Counted from the stretch's first letter, positions 45,795 to 56,397 are shown. The stretch is DNA of 64,000 bases from Idiomarina loihiensis (GCF_024584785.1 NZ_CP074112.1:1798001-1862000), one strand, 5' to 3'. A program made the numbers and translations. The notes: generated by a model not told the origin, from the sequence alone.

Positions 45795-46214
45795 CTACTG
45801 ATCAAGGTTCCAGTTGCCGATATCGTCATCGGTACCAGGTTGACGATCTTCGCCGGCTGAAAAAATATCGATATCGCCATTCTCGCCCGGGCTAAGTAAG
45901 AGATAATCGCTCCCGTACGGGTCTTTCGGTAGGCGTTTAATGTAGCCACCACGGCGATAGTTACGCGGCGCTGGCTCGCTGGTTGGCTCGTTCACTAAAG
46001 CCTCTAAGCCTTGCTCAGTAGTAGGAAACAAACCGTTATCTAGGCGATACTGCGCTAAGGCATTCTCGAGCGAGATAATATCGGTTTTGGCTTTTTGGCG
46101 GTTGGCCTGTTCACCGGCACCTAACACGTTGGGCAAAATCAACGAGGCTAAAAGACCCAAGATGGCGATAACTACCATCACTTCGATAAGACTAAAACCT
46201 GTTTGTTTTTTCAT
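45795..46214 (-). CDS. gspG: Type II secretion major pseudopilin GspG
   Basis: Main subunit of the pseudopilus piston. 139 residues from the ATG at 46214 (AGAGGTG upstream). MKKQTGFSLIEVMVVIAILG carries the prepilin peptidase site and Glu5; NRQKAKTDIISLENALAQYR and the C-terminal calcium loop DIFSAGEDRQPGTDDDIGNW are classical GspG features. Confidence 0.97.
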   Translation of the reverse strand: MKKQTGFSLIEVMVVIAILGLLASLILPNVLGAGEQANRQKAKTDIISLENALAQYRLDNGLFPTTEQGLEALVNEPTSEPAPRNYRRGGYIKRLPKDPYGSDYLLLSPGENGDIDIFSAGEDRQPGTDDDIGNWNLDQ

Positions 46215-46241
46215 CGGATTCACCTCTAATAACAAGAATAA

Positions 46242-47534
46242 TTACAAGCCGACGCTTTGATTAAGCGCCAAAATCGGCTGAATAATAGCTAGTACAATTA
46301 ATAAGACCACGCCGGCCATGCCAACGATCAGTGCTGGCTCAAATATTTTTAGCGCAACGTTCATGGTGGTCTCAAAATCACGGTCTTGGTTATCCGCAGC
46401 CCGCCCGAGCAATTGCTCGAGTTCACCGGATTTTTCACCGGCCGCAATCATGTGCAGCATCATCGGCGGAAACAGTTTGCTCTGCGCCAAGGCGGCGCGC
46501 AAGCTACTGCCCTCGCGTACGCGGTCGCAGGCTTCGTCGATGGCGATTTGCATAGCGCGGTTGGTCATCACCTTGCCAGTAATTTTCAGCGCATCTAACA
46601 AAGGCACCGCCGACGCCGCTAAGATACTAAGGGTGCGAGCAAAACGTGCGGTATTCACGGCCTTGATCACCCGCCCCACTAACGGCACTTTCAATACAAA
46701 CGCATCAAATTTATCGCGCCGTTCAGGTTTGCGCAGCAATTGTCCGCCCACTGCTAACCCGAGCAAGATCATAATCAAGGCGATCAGCCCATAGGCTTGT
46801 AAGAATTCGCTGGCCGCCAGCAAGAACCGGGTGGTAGCTGGCAAGGCTTGGTCTAGGTCGCTGAATTGTTCCACGATTTGTGGCACCACGCTCACCAATA
46901 AGAAGATAACCACGCCTATCGCCACTAAGGTCATGATGGCGGGATAAACCAGCGCTTGCACCAACTGCCCTTTGAGGCGGTTGCGTTGCTCGGTGTAATC
47001 AGCCAAGCGGTTCAGCACCTCGCCAAGATGGCCCGAGCGTTCGCCAGCGGCCACCATTGAGGTGAATAACTTATCAAACACATGGGGGTATTCGGCCATG
47101 GCTTCGGCCAACGAATAGCCTTCCACAACCTTGGAACGCACCGCCATCAGCAGCTTCTGCAAGCGCACCTTATCGGTTTGTTCGGATACCGCAAACAACG
47201 CCTGCTCCAGTGGTAACGCTGCACTTACTAAGGTGGCCAACTGGCGCGTGATCAGCGCCAAATCGCCGGCACTTACCCCACGCGTCTGCAACCTGGTTAA
47301 TAGCGAGGGACTTGCGGACCCAGCTCCGGACCCGGCTGCGGAGCGAGCTCCAGAGCTGGGGCTGACAGTTTCTCCACGGGCGCGGCTGCGTCCTTGCTCG
47401 GCGAGCTCGACGCTGACCGGGATCAGCCCTTGCTCGCGCAGTTGCGAGCGCACTTGGCGCTCGGTATCGGCTTCAATCACGCCTTTGGTTTTACGGCCAC
47501 TGGCATTCAGTGCCTGAAATGCATATGCTGCCAC
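46242..47534 (-). CDS. gspF: Type II secretion inner-membrane platform protein GspF, with REP-encoded insertion
   Basis: Polytopic platform protein. 430 residues with two T2SSF domains (about 90-215 and 295-420), GERSGHLGEVLNRLADYTEQ and GEKSGELEQLLGRAADNQDR as the duplicated motif, and three TM helices. Start is GTG with GAGGAG 7 nt upstream. Residues about 54-77 (GETVSPSSGARSAAGSGAG...) are translated REP copy 8, sitting in the variable linker between the short N-terminal domain and the first T2SSF domain. Confidence 0.95.
   Translation of the reverse strand: MAAYAFQALNASGRKTKGVIEADTERQVRSQLREQGLIPVSVELAEQGRSRARGETVSPSSGARSAAGSGAGSASPSLLTRLQTRGVSAGDLALITRQLATLVSAALPLEQALFAVSEQTDKVRLQKLLMAVRSKVVEGYSLAEAMAEYPHVFDKLFTSMVAAGERSGHLGEVLNRLADYTEQRNRLKGQLVQALVYPAIMTLVAIGVVIFLLVSVVPQIVEQFSDLDQALPATTRFLLAASEFLQAYGLIALIMILLGLAVGGQLLRKPERRDKFDAFVLKVPLVGRVIKAVNTARFARTLSILAASAVPLLDALKITGKVMTNRAMQIAIDEACDRVREGSSLRAALAQSKLFPPMMLHMIAAGEKSGELEQLLGRAADNQDRDFETTMNVALKIFEPALIVGMAGVVLLIVLAIIQPILALNQSVGL
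47305..47374. repeat. REP palindrome, copy 8 (inside gspF)
   Basis: GAGGGACTTGCGGACCCAGC, a nested CCGGACCCGGCTGCGGAGCG centre, then GAGCTGGGGCTGACAGTTTC. Double-hairpin (long) form, about 70 bp, in frame in gspF. Confidence 0.88.
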
Positions 47535-47537
47535 GCC

Positions 47538-49100
47538 CTACTCCTCGCGCGTTACCCGCAACACTTCTTCTAAAGTGGTGCGGCCTTGCAGCACCTTAGC
47601 TAAGCCGTCGTCACGGATGCTGGGAGCGTGTTTGCGGGCATATTTTTCGATAGCTTGTTCACCATGTCCGCTGTGGATAAGTTCACGGACTTTCTCGTCC
47701 ACCACCAACAGCTCATGGATACCGGTACGGCCGCGATAGCCGGTGTGATTACATTTGTCGCAGCCCACCGCACGGTACAAGGTTGCGCCTTTTTTCTTTT
47801 TAATCTCAAAGGCATCAGCCACGTAGGCCAGTTCGTCTGCGGTGGCTTCGTAGGCTTCTTTGCAGTCGTCGCACAGAGTACGTACTAAGCGCTGCGCCAG
47901 TACCGCCAGTAACGACGACGACAGCAAGAAGGGCTCCACGCCCATGTCTTCTAGCCGCGAAATGGCGCCGGCGGCGGTGTTGGTGTGCAACGTAGAGAGT
48001 ACCAAGTGCCCGGTTAACGAGGCCTGTACGCCAATTTGTGCGGTTTCTACGTCGCGGATCTCACCCACCATCACCACGTCTGGGTCTTGCCGCAAGATAG
48101 CGCGCAAGCCACGGGCAAAGGTCATATCAACTTTGGCGTTTACCTGCATTTGGCCGATGCCTTCGATGGAATATTCAATCGGGTCTTCAACGGTCAAAAT
48201 ATTTCGGTCGCGCGAATTAATTTCCATCAAGCCGGCGTATAAGGTGGTGGATTTACCCGAGCCGGTGGGCCCGGTCACCAAAATGATGCCGTGTGGCTTG
48301 TTAATCAACTGCGAAAAGACCTTGCGGTTGGCTTCGGTCATACCCAGTTGTTCGAGGTTCAAACGCGCATTATTTTTGTCGAGCAAGCGTAGTACCACCC
48401 GCTCGCCATGGTTGGATGGCATGGTTGATACCCGCACATCTACGGCACGGCCGGCAATCAGCAAGCTAATACGGCCATCTTGTGGCACCCGCTTTTCTGC
48501 GATATCCAGCTGCGCCATGACCTTAATGCGTGACACCAACAGCGAGCTTAACTTGCGATTGGGGCGAATGATTTCGCGCAGTACGCCGTCTATCCGAAAG
48601 CGCACCAACAGTTCTTTTTCAAAGGTTTCGATATGGATATCTGAGGCGCCTTCTTTGATCGCCTCAGACAACATGGCGTTGATAAGCTTGATGATGGGCG
48701 CATCGTCTTCGCTTTCTAATAAATCTTCGGTTTGCGGTAGCTCATCGGCTAACGAGAATAGGTTGCTTTCGTTACCTATGTCTTCCATCAGCTGTTTCGC
48801 TTCAGACGAATCGCGCTGATAGGCTTGGGTGAGGATGGCCTCAAACTCGTCGTTAGGGTGATACTCAATGGCAAAGCTACGCCCGAGCACCCGCCGTACT
48901 TCAAGCAAGGTGTGGGGGCTAACGCCCTGGCGCGCATGCACCACCGGCTTACTCGTGACCTCGGTGGATTCGTCGGCGGCTACATCAGTATTGTCAGGCG
49001 CGGACGCCGGCATGGCCACTATCACTCCGTGACGCTTCGCAAACGCAAAAGGCAACCGCTTCGGTGCCACTTGCGCGGCAACATCAGCGATATCAGTCAT
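47538..49100 (-). CDS. gspE: Type II secretion ATPase GspE
   Basis: Hexameric secretion ATPase. 520 residues: T2SSE N-terminal domain (about 60-160), Walker [15 protein letters not shown], Asp and His boxes, Walker [17 protein letters not shown], and the zinc-binding tetracysteine CDDC...[12 protein letters not shown]. Overlaps the gspD stop by 8 nt (coupled) and is followed by gspF after 3 nt. Confidence 0.97.
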   Translation of the reverse strand: MTDIADVAAQVAPKRLPFAFAKRHGVIVAMPASAPDNTDVAADESTEVTSKPVVHARQGVSPHTLLEVRRVLGRSFAIEYHPNDEFEAILTQAYQRDSSEAKQLMEDIGNESNLFSLADELPQTEDLLESEDDAPIIKLINAMLSEAIKEGASDIHIETFEKELLVRFRIDGVLREIIRPNRKLSSLLVSRIKVMAQLDIAEKRVPQDGRISLLIAGRAVDVRVSTMPSNHGERVVLRLLDKNNARLNLEQLGMTEANRKVFSQLINKPHGIILVTGPTGSGKSTTLYAGLMEINSRDRNILTVEDPIEYSIEGIGQMQVNAKVDMTFARGLRAILRQDPDVVMVGEIRDVETAQIGVQASLTGHLVLSTLHTNTAAGAISRLEDMGVEPFLLSSSLLAVLAQRLVRTLCDDCKEAYEATADELAYVADAFEIKKKKGATLYRAVGCDKCNHTGYRGRTGIHELLVVDEKVRELIHSGHGEQAIEKYARKHAPSIRDDGLAKVLQGRTTLEEVLRVTREE

Positions 49101-51243
49101 TGTTGTTACCTTCTGTGGAGGAACTTGCAGACCCAGCTCCGGACCTGGCTCCAGAGGTGGGGCTGACCCCCTCCTCCAACCCCTGCTCCCAGTTCGGTGG
49201 CAAGATCAGCTCATCATTGTATGCTGGCAGGCGCGGCTGTGAGGTGAGTGGCATCAAGGCGATGCCCTCTTCGTCGCGCTGCAATTGCTGGGCCCGAATA
49301 AAGTTGTATTTACGGCTAGAGATCTGGCTTGCTACGCCACTATCGCGCACAATGCGGGGCCGTAAAAATACCATCAGGTTACGTTTTTGACGGGTGGTTG
49401 AGGTGCTCTTAAAGAGGTTGCCCAACCAAGGAATATCACCGAGCAATGGCACTTTGGAGACGGACTCTTGCACGTCTTCGTCAATCAGGCCGCCCAGCAC
49501 GATGGTTTCGCCGTCTTCAGCCATCACCACGGTGCTCAGCTCACGTTTGTTGACAATGATATCGACGCTGGTAGCCCCACTGATGCTGGACACTTCCTGC
49601 TCAATCACCAATTGTACGGCGTTACCTTCGTTGATTTGTGGGGTGACTTTAAGCTTAATACCTACGTCTTCACGCTCTACTGTCTGAAACGGATTGTCGT
49701 TACTAGAGCCGGTGGTTGAGCCGGTAATAGTAGGTACCGATTGGCCCACCAAAAACGAGGCTTCTTCGTTATCCAAGGTCATGATGCTGGGCGTGGCCAA
49801 GATGTTCGAGTTGGTGTTGCTGCTCACCGCTTGAATGATGGCGCCCCAATCGTTACGCAATACGCCTACCATCATGCCGTTCACGTTACCTAACACCTGC
49901 GCTAACAACGAGGCATCGCCGGGAGTATCCGGCTGACTGGTGGTTAACGGGTTGCCGGCATTGTCTATCTGGGTGGTGGTGGTTCCTTCACGCTCGCGCG
50001 CCATGTAAGCCCCCAAAGCGAGCTGACCGATAGGCGCTTGCCGACCGTTGTTGTATTGCACCATACCACCGTCTTCGCTAATCCATTGCAGGCCTAAATC
50101 GATGCCATCGCCTTCCATGATTTCTACGATAATGGCTTCTACATGCACTTGGGCGCGGCGAATATCCAACTGCCGAATCACGCTTTCTAGGCTAGTCAGC
50201 AAATCAGGCGCAGCGGTAATAACCAACGAGTTGCTGGCTTCGTGGGCGCTGATGCTGATTTCGGCGCTGCTGCCACCGGTGCGGCGCGCGGCTGCGGCTG
50301 GCACTGTGCCACCACCCGAGGCGGCTTTTTCTGCTTGTAAGCTTTGGCTCACGCCTTGCAATACGTCCACTAAATCTGGCGCCTTAGCATATTTCAGGTA
50401 ATAGACGCGGGTGTTACCTTCGGTTTTCAAATCTTGATCGAGCTGGTTGATGAGTTTGACCACTCGCTCGCGGGCGCGCGGCTCACCACTAACCACCACG
50501 CTGTTGGTACGTTCGTCGGCAACGATTTTAGGAATCAACAACGCAGGCGAGCCATCGTTGGCTTTTTCAAATAAAGCCGAGGCAATCCGCACCACCTCTG
50601 AGGCCGACGCGTACTCGAGTTTAATCACTTCAACGTCTTGGTTTCCGGCACGGTCGACGCGCTCAACAATCTCCACAATACGCTGCACAGTCTCGCTGCG
50701 GCCAGTAATGATCAGCACGTTCGACGAATCGTAGTTGACCACGTTGCCGCCGCCGGCTTGGTCGTTCAGCAACCGCAATAATGGCGCTAGCTCACGTACG
50801 GCCACGTTTTGCACCGGCACCACGCGGGTGATCAAGGTATCGCCACCTAACGAGTTATCGTCAACTACCGGAATGGCACCGTTGCGTGCGTCTTTGTCGC
50901 GCATCACTTTAATCACCCCAGACTCCATGGTGACCGTTGCAAAGCCGTGCACTTCTAAGATATTCAAAAAGAACTGCCAGTATTGCGATTCAGTCATCAC
51001 ATCGTAGCTACGCACATCAATGCGGCCGCGCACGTCAGGATCGATGATGATGGTTTTGCCGAGGTTACGGCCCACCACCTGAATAAACTCAGTGATTTCG
51101 GTGTTTTTAAAGCTGGCCGTATATTCCACCGGTTTATCTTGAGCCTGCCGTGCAGCTTGCGCGAAGGCTTGCTCAGGAGCGGTGTAGGCAGCGCCGAGCG
51201 CGAGGCCCAAGGCGATAGCGACCGAAAGTGAGGTTTTACGCAT
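49093..51243 (-). CDS. gspD: Type II secretion secretin GspD, C-terminus extended by REP
   Basis: Outer-membrane secretin. 716 residues from the ATG at 51243 (AAAGGA upstream; another ATG at 51258 overlaps gspC). Signal peptide to AFAQA, N0-N3 domains ([40 protein letters not shown]), secretin domain with [17 protein letters not shown]. The last 30 or so residues include [20 protein letters not shown], which is translated REP copy 9, at or beyond the S-domain. No GspS pilotin gene is present in the window. Confidence 0.96.
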   Translation of the reverse strand: MRKTSLSVAIALGLALGAAYTAPEQAFAQAARQAQDKPVEYTASFKNTEITEFIQVVGRNLGKTIIIDPDVRGRIDVRSYDVMTESQYWQFFLNILEVHGFATVTMESGVIKVMRDKDARNGAIPVVDDNSLGGDTLITRVVPVQNVAVRELAPLLRLLNDQAGGGNVVNYDSSNVLIITGRSETVQRIVEIVERVDRAGNQDVEVIKLEYASASEVVRIASALFEKANDGSPALLIPKIVADERTNSVVVSGEPRARERVVKLINQLDQDLKTEGNTRVYYLKYAKAPDLVDVLQGVSQSLQAEKAASGGGTVPAAAARRTGGSSAEISISAHEASNSLVITAAPDLLTSLESVIRQLDIRRAQVHVEAIIVEIMEGDGIDLGLQWISEDGGMVQYNNGRQAPIGQLALGAYMAREREGTTTTQIDNAGNPLTTSQPDTPGDASLLAQVLGNVNGMMVGVLRNDWGAIIQAVSSNTNSNILATPSIMTLDNEEASFLVGQSVPTITGSTTGSSNDNPFQTVEREDVGIKLKVTPQINEGNAVQLVIEQEVSSISGATSVDIIVNKRELSTVVMAEDGETIVLGGLIDEDVQESVSKVPLLGDIPWLGNLFKSTSTTRQKRNLMVFLRPRIVRDSGVASQISSRKYNFIRAQQLQRDEEGIALMPLTSQPRLPAYNDELILPPNWEQGLEEGVSPTSGARSGAGSASSSTEGNNND
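49118..49176. repeat. REP palindrome, copy 9 (3' end of gspD)
   Basis: GAGGAACTTGCAGACCCAGC, centre TCCGGACCTGGCTCCAGA, right arm GGTGGGGCTGACCCCCTCC. The right outer arm has diverged. It encodes part of the GspD C-terminus and lies 18 bp before the gspE start. Confidence 0.86.
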
Positions 51244-51257
51244 ACGGGTTCCTTTCA

Positions 51258-52208
51258 TTACTCTTCACCTTGCGGTAAATCATTGATATCTAATCGCAAG
51301 TCGATGTATTCAGTGCCGCGCACCACGGTGACAGTGGCAGCGGTCATGGTCGCCAACTCATTAGTTAGTTTGATGGCGGTGGCGATGTTGGTTAAATCTT
51401 GGCCATTGATAGCCACGGCTAAATCGCCGCTTTTAAACCCGGCTTGGTTAAACAGCGCGGGGTTGGCTCCGGGCGAGAGGCGATAGCCTTTTAAGCCGCT
51501 ACCTTCGCGCACCGGCGCTATCCGAATAAAAGTAAGCAAGGCTTGCGCTTTGGCTTGGGCAGCGCCTTCAAGCTGTGGGCCAGGGTCAGTGGCGGGCACG
51601 CCGCGGTCGGTTGCCGTAGGCGGTAAGCCACCGGCGACGGGCCCGGCTGCAACGTTGGCGCCGGCTTGATTGTTGTTACGCTGCATGTTCGCCATGGTCA
51701 GCGATAAGCCTTCGCTTAACTCACCTATGCCTTCTAGCTCTAAGGTTTCTAAGCGACCGTTGTTATCTAAGATCACGCGGTCGGCGTAAATTTCGTGAAT
51801 ACCCACCTGCGTGCCCGATAGTTTTTCGCCCACCACATAGACTTCTTGTTTACCGGTACGTTCAATGATGGCGGCCGAACGGGCTGGGTTGGAAGATGCC
51901 GACACCCCCAGCAAGCGTACATTCAAGGTGGTTTTGGGAGCGTTCTGAGCGGCTACTTGTTGCTGTTGTTTGACCTCGGCGCTGCCAAATAATTGCAGCC
52001 GCACGAGGCCACTGATGCTTGGCGCAACGTTGCTATTGGCACTGGCTGGCTGGCGAATCGGGCCGGTTGGCACCTCCGCGCGAGGTGTGATCAGCTGCCA
52101 GGTGAGCTGGGCGGCAAACCACACGGCAACGACGGCACATACGGCGGTAATAAGGCTGTTGCCGTAACGCTGCAACAGGGCAACGGCTTGATTATTCTGT
52201 ATCTGCAT
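51258..52208 (-). CDS. gspC: Type II secretion protein GspC
   Basis: First gene of the operon. Inner-membrane protein contacting GspD. 316 residues: TM helix (about 20-40), HR domain (LFGSAEVKQQQQVAAQNAPKTTLNVRL split over about 70-130; RSAAIIERTGKQEVYVVGE), and a C-terminal PDZ domain (GYRLSPGANPALFNQAGFKS, then AVAINGQDL). Divergent from hslO over a 151-bp gap that must contain the operon promoter. Confidence 0.95.
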   Translation of the reverse strand: MQIQNNQAVALLQRYGNSLITAVCAVVAVWFAAQLTWQLITPRAEVPTGPIRQPASANSNVAPSISGLVRLQLFGSAEVKQQQQVAAQNAPKTTLNVRLLGVSASSNPARSAAIIERTGKQEVYVVGEKLSGTQVGIHEIYADRVILDNNGRLETLELEGIGELSEGLSLTMANMQRNNNQAGANVAAGPVAGGLPPTATDRGVPATDPGPQLEGAAQAKAQALLTFIRIAPVREGSGLKGYRLSPGANPALFNQAGFKSGDLAVAINGQDLTNIATAIKLTNELATMTAATVTVVRGTEYIDLRLDINDLPQGEE

Positions 52209-52307
52209 GGATGATTAATGCGCTTTCGTTATAATTTTGTGACATCTGCATGGTTAGGTCATTCTAGCTTGCTCTGCGCCAAGTGAACAGATCAAAATTG
52301 CGGAATC

Positions 52308-52316
52308 TGGTATAAT
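52308..52316 (+). promoter_or_regulatory. hslO: Extended -10 promoter for hslO
   Basis: TGGTATAAT, a perfect -10 hexamer with the TGn extension, 43 bp before the hslO start. No good -35 is present at 16-18 bp, as is usual for extended -10 promoters. Whether heat-shock sigma factor also acts here is not visible. Confidence 0.6.
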
Positions 52317-52359
52317 GCCTACAACTTCTTACATTAATATTACTGTTGTGGATGAACCT

Positions 52360-53193
52360 ATGAATTACCCAACCGATCAGCTGTTACGCTACACCTTTAT
52401 TGACCAAGATGTGCGCGGCGAATTAGTGCAGCTTACCAGTAGCTACCAGCGGATGCTACAAGGACATGATTATGCGGCGCCAGTACAACGCCTGTTAGGC
52501 GAATTGATGGCGGCCACCTCGCTGTTAACGGCGACCTTGAAGTTTGAAGGCCATATTGCGTTGCAGCTGCAAGGCGATGGCCCGATTAACTTTTTGGCGG
52601 TGAATGGTTCGCATCATCAGCAACTACGCGGTATCGCCCGCGTGCGTGAAGCCATCAGCGATGAGCAGACCGGGCTGCGTGAGTTGTTGGGCAAAGCGGT
52701 GATGGTGATTACCCTAACCCCACTTGAGGGCGAGCGCTATCAAGGGGTGGTGAGCGGTGATGGCGATAGCATTGCGGAAATTATTGAAAACTATTTTATG
52801 CAATCCGAGCAGTTAAACACGCGCTTGTGGTTGCACGCCGATGGCGAACATGCAGCGGGGATGCTATTGCAGGTGATGCCGGCGGCTGGCAAAGATTTGA
52901 CTGGGTTTGAGCACTTGCAACATCTTACTGCCACCATGACCGCTGCCGAACTCTACAGTTTGCCTGGCACTGAAGTGCTGCACCGCTTGTATCATGAAGA
53001 ACAAGTAGAAGTGTATCCGCCAATGCCGGTTAGTTTTGAGTGTGGTTGTTCGCGTGAGCGTACGCTAGAGGCGTTAGCCACGGTAGAGCCAAGCGAGCTG
53101 CATGAGATTTTAACGCAAGATGGCGAAATCGTGATGACCTGCGAATATTGCAACGCACAATATGTGTTTAGTGAAGCCGATTTAGTGGGTTAA
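52360..53193 (+). CDS. hslO: Redox-regulated chaperone Hsp33
   Basis: Holdase activated by oxidative unfolding. 277 residues from the ATG at 52360, chosen because MNYPTDQLLRYTF aligns with the family N-terminus; the frame is open upstream to 52315 but that lies in the promoter. Conserved VRGELVQLTSSYQRML, GDGPINFLAVNG and LLQVMPAAG. Zinc redox switch: CGC in FECGCSRERT and CEYC near the C-terminus (C-x-C...C-x2-C). Confidence 0.96.
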   Translation: MNYPTDQLLRYTFIDQDVRGELVQLTSSYQRMLQGHDYAAPVQRLLGELMAATSLLTATLKFEGHIALQLQGDGPINFLAVNGSHHQQLRGIARVREAISDEQTGLRELLGKAVMVITLTPLEGERYQGVVSGDGDSIAEIIENYFMQSEQLNTRLWLHADGEHAAGMLLQVMPAAGKDLTGFEHLQHLTATMTAAELYSLPGTEVLHRLYHEEQVEVYPPMPVSFECGCSRERTLEALATVEPSELHEILTQDGEIVMTCEYCNAQYVFSEADLVG

Positions 53194-53220
53194 GTGCCGC
53201 CGAACATAACAACGCCGCTG

Positions 53221-53592
53221 TTATTGCTGTTTGAACTTCAGCAATTGGCGGCGTTCTTTTTTGTCGGGTTTGTGGTCGGGGTGCGGATTATAAAGCGCAT
53301 TCATTTTGCGCAGCTCGGCTTCTTTTTCGCGCCGCTCGATGCTGGCTGGGGTTTCTCGGTAAAGCTCTTGGGCCAGCGGAGCGCTGAGGCGGTTTTCGCT
53401 CAGACCTAACACTTCAACTTCAAACAAATCATGGCCGCGCGGGGCTTTGATCAGCTGCCCCACGTTGACCATTTTGGCTGGCTTACACTTCTGGCCATCT
53501 ACCGATACTTTACCGGATTGCACCATTTGGCGTGCTAGCGAGCGGGTTTTGTAAAACCGCGCTGCCCATAACCATTTGTCGATGCGCACCAT
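53221..53592 (-). CDS. hslR: Heat shock protein 15 (Hsp15, S4 RNA-binding)
   Basis: Binds 50S subunits carrying nascent chains and helps recycle stalled ribosomes. 123 residues: S4 domain MVRIDKWLWAARFYKTRSLA and basic C-terminal tail (DHKPDKKERRQLLKFKQQ). Convergent with hslO, 27 bp apart; in many gammaproteobacteria hslR and hslO are neighbours. Follows der by 9 nt on the same strand. Confidence 0.96.
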   Translation of the reverse strand: MVRIDKWLWAARFYKTRSLARQMVQSGKVSVDGQKCKPAKMVNVGQLIKAPRGHDLFEVEVLGLSENRLSAPLAQELYRETPASIERREKEAELRKMNALYNPHPDHKPDKKERRQLLKFKQQ

Positions 53593-53601
53593 AGGCTACA
53601 C

Positions 53602-55197
53602 CTACTTTCTCTTTTTAATAAACTTCATCAAGCGCTTACGTTTGCGCATTTGAGTCATGGTGAGTTTATTTTTGCGGCCAGCAAACGGGTTAACCGACTC
53701 TTTAAACTCCACCTTGATGGGGGTACCCATCACCGCTAAGCTCTTGCGGAAGTAGTTCATCAGATAACGCTTGTACGAGTTAGGCAGGTGATCCACTTGG
53801 TTGCCGTGTACGATAATACGCGGTGGGTTGTAGCCACCGGCGTGGGCGTACTTGAGTTTCACCCGACGTCCGCTCACCAACGGCGGCTGATGGTCATCGA
53901 CAGCGGCTTCTAAAATACGGGTAAGTTTTGCTGTACCTACGCGCGCTGACGCCGAGGCGTAAGCTTCTAGTACCGACTCAAACAAGTTGCCAACGCCGCT
54001 GCCATGCAGTGCTGAGATAAAATGCACTCGCGCAAAATCAACAAAGCCTAAGCGACGGTCTAGCTCGCGTTTGATTTCTTCGCGCTGATCGTTCGAGAGG
54101 CCATCCCATTTGTTCACCGCAATCACGATCGAACGACCGGCATTTAAGGCAAAGCCAATCAGGTTCAGGTCTTGATCTGAAACGGTTTCGCGCGCATCCA
54201 TCACCGCAATCACCACGTTGGCGTCTTCGATGGCTTGCAGGGTTTTGATGACCGAGAATTTTTCTACGGTTTCATCAATGCGGCCACGGCGACGTACACC
54301 GGCGGTATCAATCAAAATGTATTGGCGACCATCGCGCTCCATCGGAATATACACCGAATCGCGTGTGGTGCCTGGCATGTCATACACCACCACCCGTTCT
54401 TCGCCAAGAATACGGTTGGTTAGGGTCGATTTACCGACGTTAGGCCGACCGACAATGGCGAGTTTCAGCGGTAGCGCATCGTAATCAATTTCGTCGTGAT
54501 CACGAGTACCCAGCTGGCCGATGATGTTGCCTTCATGGTCAATAATATGGCCGTCGGCATCCACAATGTTGCCTTCCGGGTCATAAATATTGCCATCTTC
54601 GTCGGGCTCAACCACGGCGCCTTCGGCATCAATCAGATTACCTTCAGCGTCGATATCGACCGCTTCGCCACTGGCAGCAACCGGAATTTTCACCTCGGGG
54701 TAAGCTTCTAATAACGGGTCAAAGCAGCCTTGTAGCAAGGCCTCTACGCCGCGGCCATGAGCCGCAGCAATGCCGTGCACTTCGCCTAGGCCTAGCTCGT
54801 AGAAATCCGCCCGCGCCGCGTTAGCGTCGATACCATCGATTTTATTAGCAACCACGTAGGCCTGTTTGCCAATGCGACGCAAGTGTGCGGCAATGCCCAT
54901 ATCGGCGGCTGTGATACCATCGCGAGCATCCACCATAAATAGCACCACGTCGGCTTCGTCGATGGCCCGCAAGGATTGCGCCGCCATCTCCGCATCGATG
55001 CCTTCTTCGTCGCCGTGCACACCCGCGGTGTCCACCACAATAAATTGGTACCCGTCGTAGTTCGCCTGGCCGTATTTGCGATCACGCGTTAGCCCAGGAA
55101 AGTCCGCCACTAGCGCATCGCGCGTGCGGGTTAAACGATTAAACAGGGTTGATTTGCCCACATTGGGGCGCCCGACCAGGGCCACTACGGGTAACAT
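53602..55197 (-). CDS. der: Ribosome-assembly GTPase Der (EngA) with repeat-expanded linker
   Basis: Tandem-GTPase protein needed for 50S maturation. 531 residues, about 40 more than E. coli. G1 domain: [19 protein letters not shown]2 domain: GRPNVGKST at about 250, [15 protein letters not shown]-like C-terminal domain with [20 protein letters not shown]. The linker between the GTPases (about 172-245) contains six heptads of D-x-E-G-N-I-I type (see 54520-54651). Catalytic motifs are intact. Confidence 0.97.
   Translation of the reverse strand: MLPVVALVGRPNVGKSTLFNRLTRTRDALVADFPGLTRDRKYGQANYDGYQFIVVDTAGVHGDEEGIDAEMAAQSLRAIDEADVVLFMVDARDGITAADMGIAAHLRRIGKQAYVVANKIDGIDANAARADFYELGLGEVHGIAAAHGRGVEALLQGCFDPLLEAYPEVKIPVAASGEAVDIDAEGNLIDAEGAVVEPDEDGNIYDPEGNIVDADGHIIDHEGNIIGQLGTRDHDEIDYDALPLKLAIVGRPNVGKSTLTNRILGEERVVVYDMPGTTRDSVYIPMERDGRQYILIDTAGVRRRGRIDETVEKFSVIKTLQAIEDANVVIAVMDARETVSDQDLNLIGFALNAGRSIVIAVNKWDGLSNDQREEIKRELDRRLGFVDFARVHFISALHGSGVGNLFESVLEAYASASARVGTAKLTRILEAAVDDHQPPLVSGRRVKLKYAHAGGYNPPRIIVHGNQVDHLPNSYKRYLMNYFRKSLAVMGTPIKVEFKESVNPFAGRKNKLTMTQMRKRKRLMKFIKKRK
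54520..54651 (-). repeat. Six 21-bp coding repeats in the Der interdomain linker
   Basis: Encodes residues 183-226: [14 protein letters not shown], (EP) [28 protein letters not shown]. One dipeptide interrupts the array. Repeat copies differ in codons, so the array is not brand-new. Acidic Asp/Glu-Gly-Asn turns resemble simple calcium-loop or beta-helix repeats, but this is only resemblance. Confidence 0.85.
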
Positions 55198-55203
55198 ATA
55201 GGT

Positions 55204-56397
55204 TTAAATCCTTACCGCGAGTAACGTGCCGTCGCGTAATTGTAAATACAAGGTATCGCCATCGGCTACCGGCGCCACATAAACGCCTTCGCCTACTTCT
55301 AAGCGGCCCACGGTGTCACCGCTTAAGATATCTAAAAAGTGCAGGTAACCTAAGCTGTCACCCACCACAATGTAATTGCCAAAGCGCACCGGTGCGGTTA
55401 AGCCACGGCCGGTATAATCGGTGTTCGACCAGATCTCTACGCCGCCATCAGTGTTCACCGAGCTGACGGTGTCTTCATGGTCGGTTAAGAATAACCGGCC
55501 ACCCGCCATGATCAGGTTTTGAAACGACGAGTACTCGCGCGTCCACACGGTACGGCCGCTGCGCAATTCGATGGCTGCTAATTGGCCGTTATAGGCTACG
55601 TTATACGCTAAGCCACCCGATACCACTGCGGCCGAGTCTAAATCCACCATGCGCTGTAATTCGGTATTGCCTTTAGGTACCGCTAAGCGCGCCTCCCAGG
55701 CTGGTTGGCCGTTTTCAGCGATAATCACCATCAACTTACCGGTTGCGGTGCCAACAAACACCCCGCCTGCGGTCATAACTGGTGCGGCCGTGCCACGAAG
55801 ACTTAAGGCTGGCGATTCAGTGACCATGTCCCACACTTGCTCGCCAGTTTCCGCATCAAGCGCAATCACTTCACCGGTAGCGCCTTTGACAACCACCAAA
55901 CCGTCGCCCACGGCTGGATCGGCTAAGATTTCGCTTTGTACTTGGGCATGCCAAATCAGCTCGCCGTTGTCGGCATTAAGCACTACCACATCGCCATTTT
56001 CGCTGGCTAGGTACAAGCGCCCTTCAGCTAAGGTCAAGCCGCCGCTGATTCGAACTGGTTCGCCGCTGCTCCAAAAACCACCGCTTTCTAAACCTAACAT
56101 ATCCAGCAGGTTTACTTGCCAAATGGCTTGGCCGTTAGCTTTGTTTAATGCGGCTACGACGCCTTCGCGGTCGGCTGCAAAAATACGTTCAGCATCGGTC
56201 ACTGGGTTTAGGTGCGAGAAGTATTCGCCCACGCCACTACCTACCGACTCGTCCCACACTACCCGTGGCTGCACTTGCTGATCAAACGGCTGCAAGAACT
56301 TATAGGTAGGTTCTTCGTCGTCAAATATCGAGCACCCTGCTAGCACTAAACCAGCCAAGGCTACTGCGGTGAGTTTTGCTGTTACTGCTAATTTCAT
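55204..56397 (-). CDS. bamB: Outer-membrane assembly lipoprotein BamB
   Basis: Subunit of the BAM complex. 397 residues: lipobox LAGC (Cys at 22), then an eight-bladed PQQ-type beta-propeller with repeated G-x-x-W motifs (NGELIWHAQV, TGEQVWDMV, NGQPAWEARL, SGRTVWTREY). Starts by 4-nt overlap with the yfgM stop; followed by der after 6 nt, the common yfgM-bamB-der order. Confidence 0.97.
   Translation of the reverse strand: MKLAVTAKLTAVALAGLVLAGCSIFDDEEPTYKFLQPFDQQVQPRVVWDESVGSGVGEYFSHLNPVTDAERIFAADREGVVAALNKANGQAIWQVNLLDMLGLESGGFWSSGEPVRISGGLTLAEGRLYLASENGDVVVLNADNGELIWHAQVQSEILADPAVGDGLVVVKGATGEVIALDAETGEQVWDMVTESPALSLRGTAAPVMTAGGVFVGTATGKLMVIIAENGQPAWEARLAVPKGNTELQRMVDLDSAAVVSGGLAYNVAYNGQLAAIELRSGRTVWTREYSSFQNLIMAGGRLFLTDHEDTVSSVNTDGGVEIWSNTDYTGRGLTAPVRFGNYIVVGDSLGYLHFLDILSGDTVGRLEVGEGVYVAPVADGDTLYLQLRDGTLLAVRI

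Noticed and set aside
47860-48819. Plus-strand 319-codon reading frame opposite gspE
   Set aside because: Antisense to highly conserved GspE motifs; GC-rich codon bias explains the open frame.
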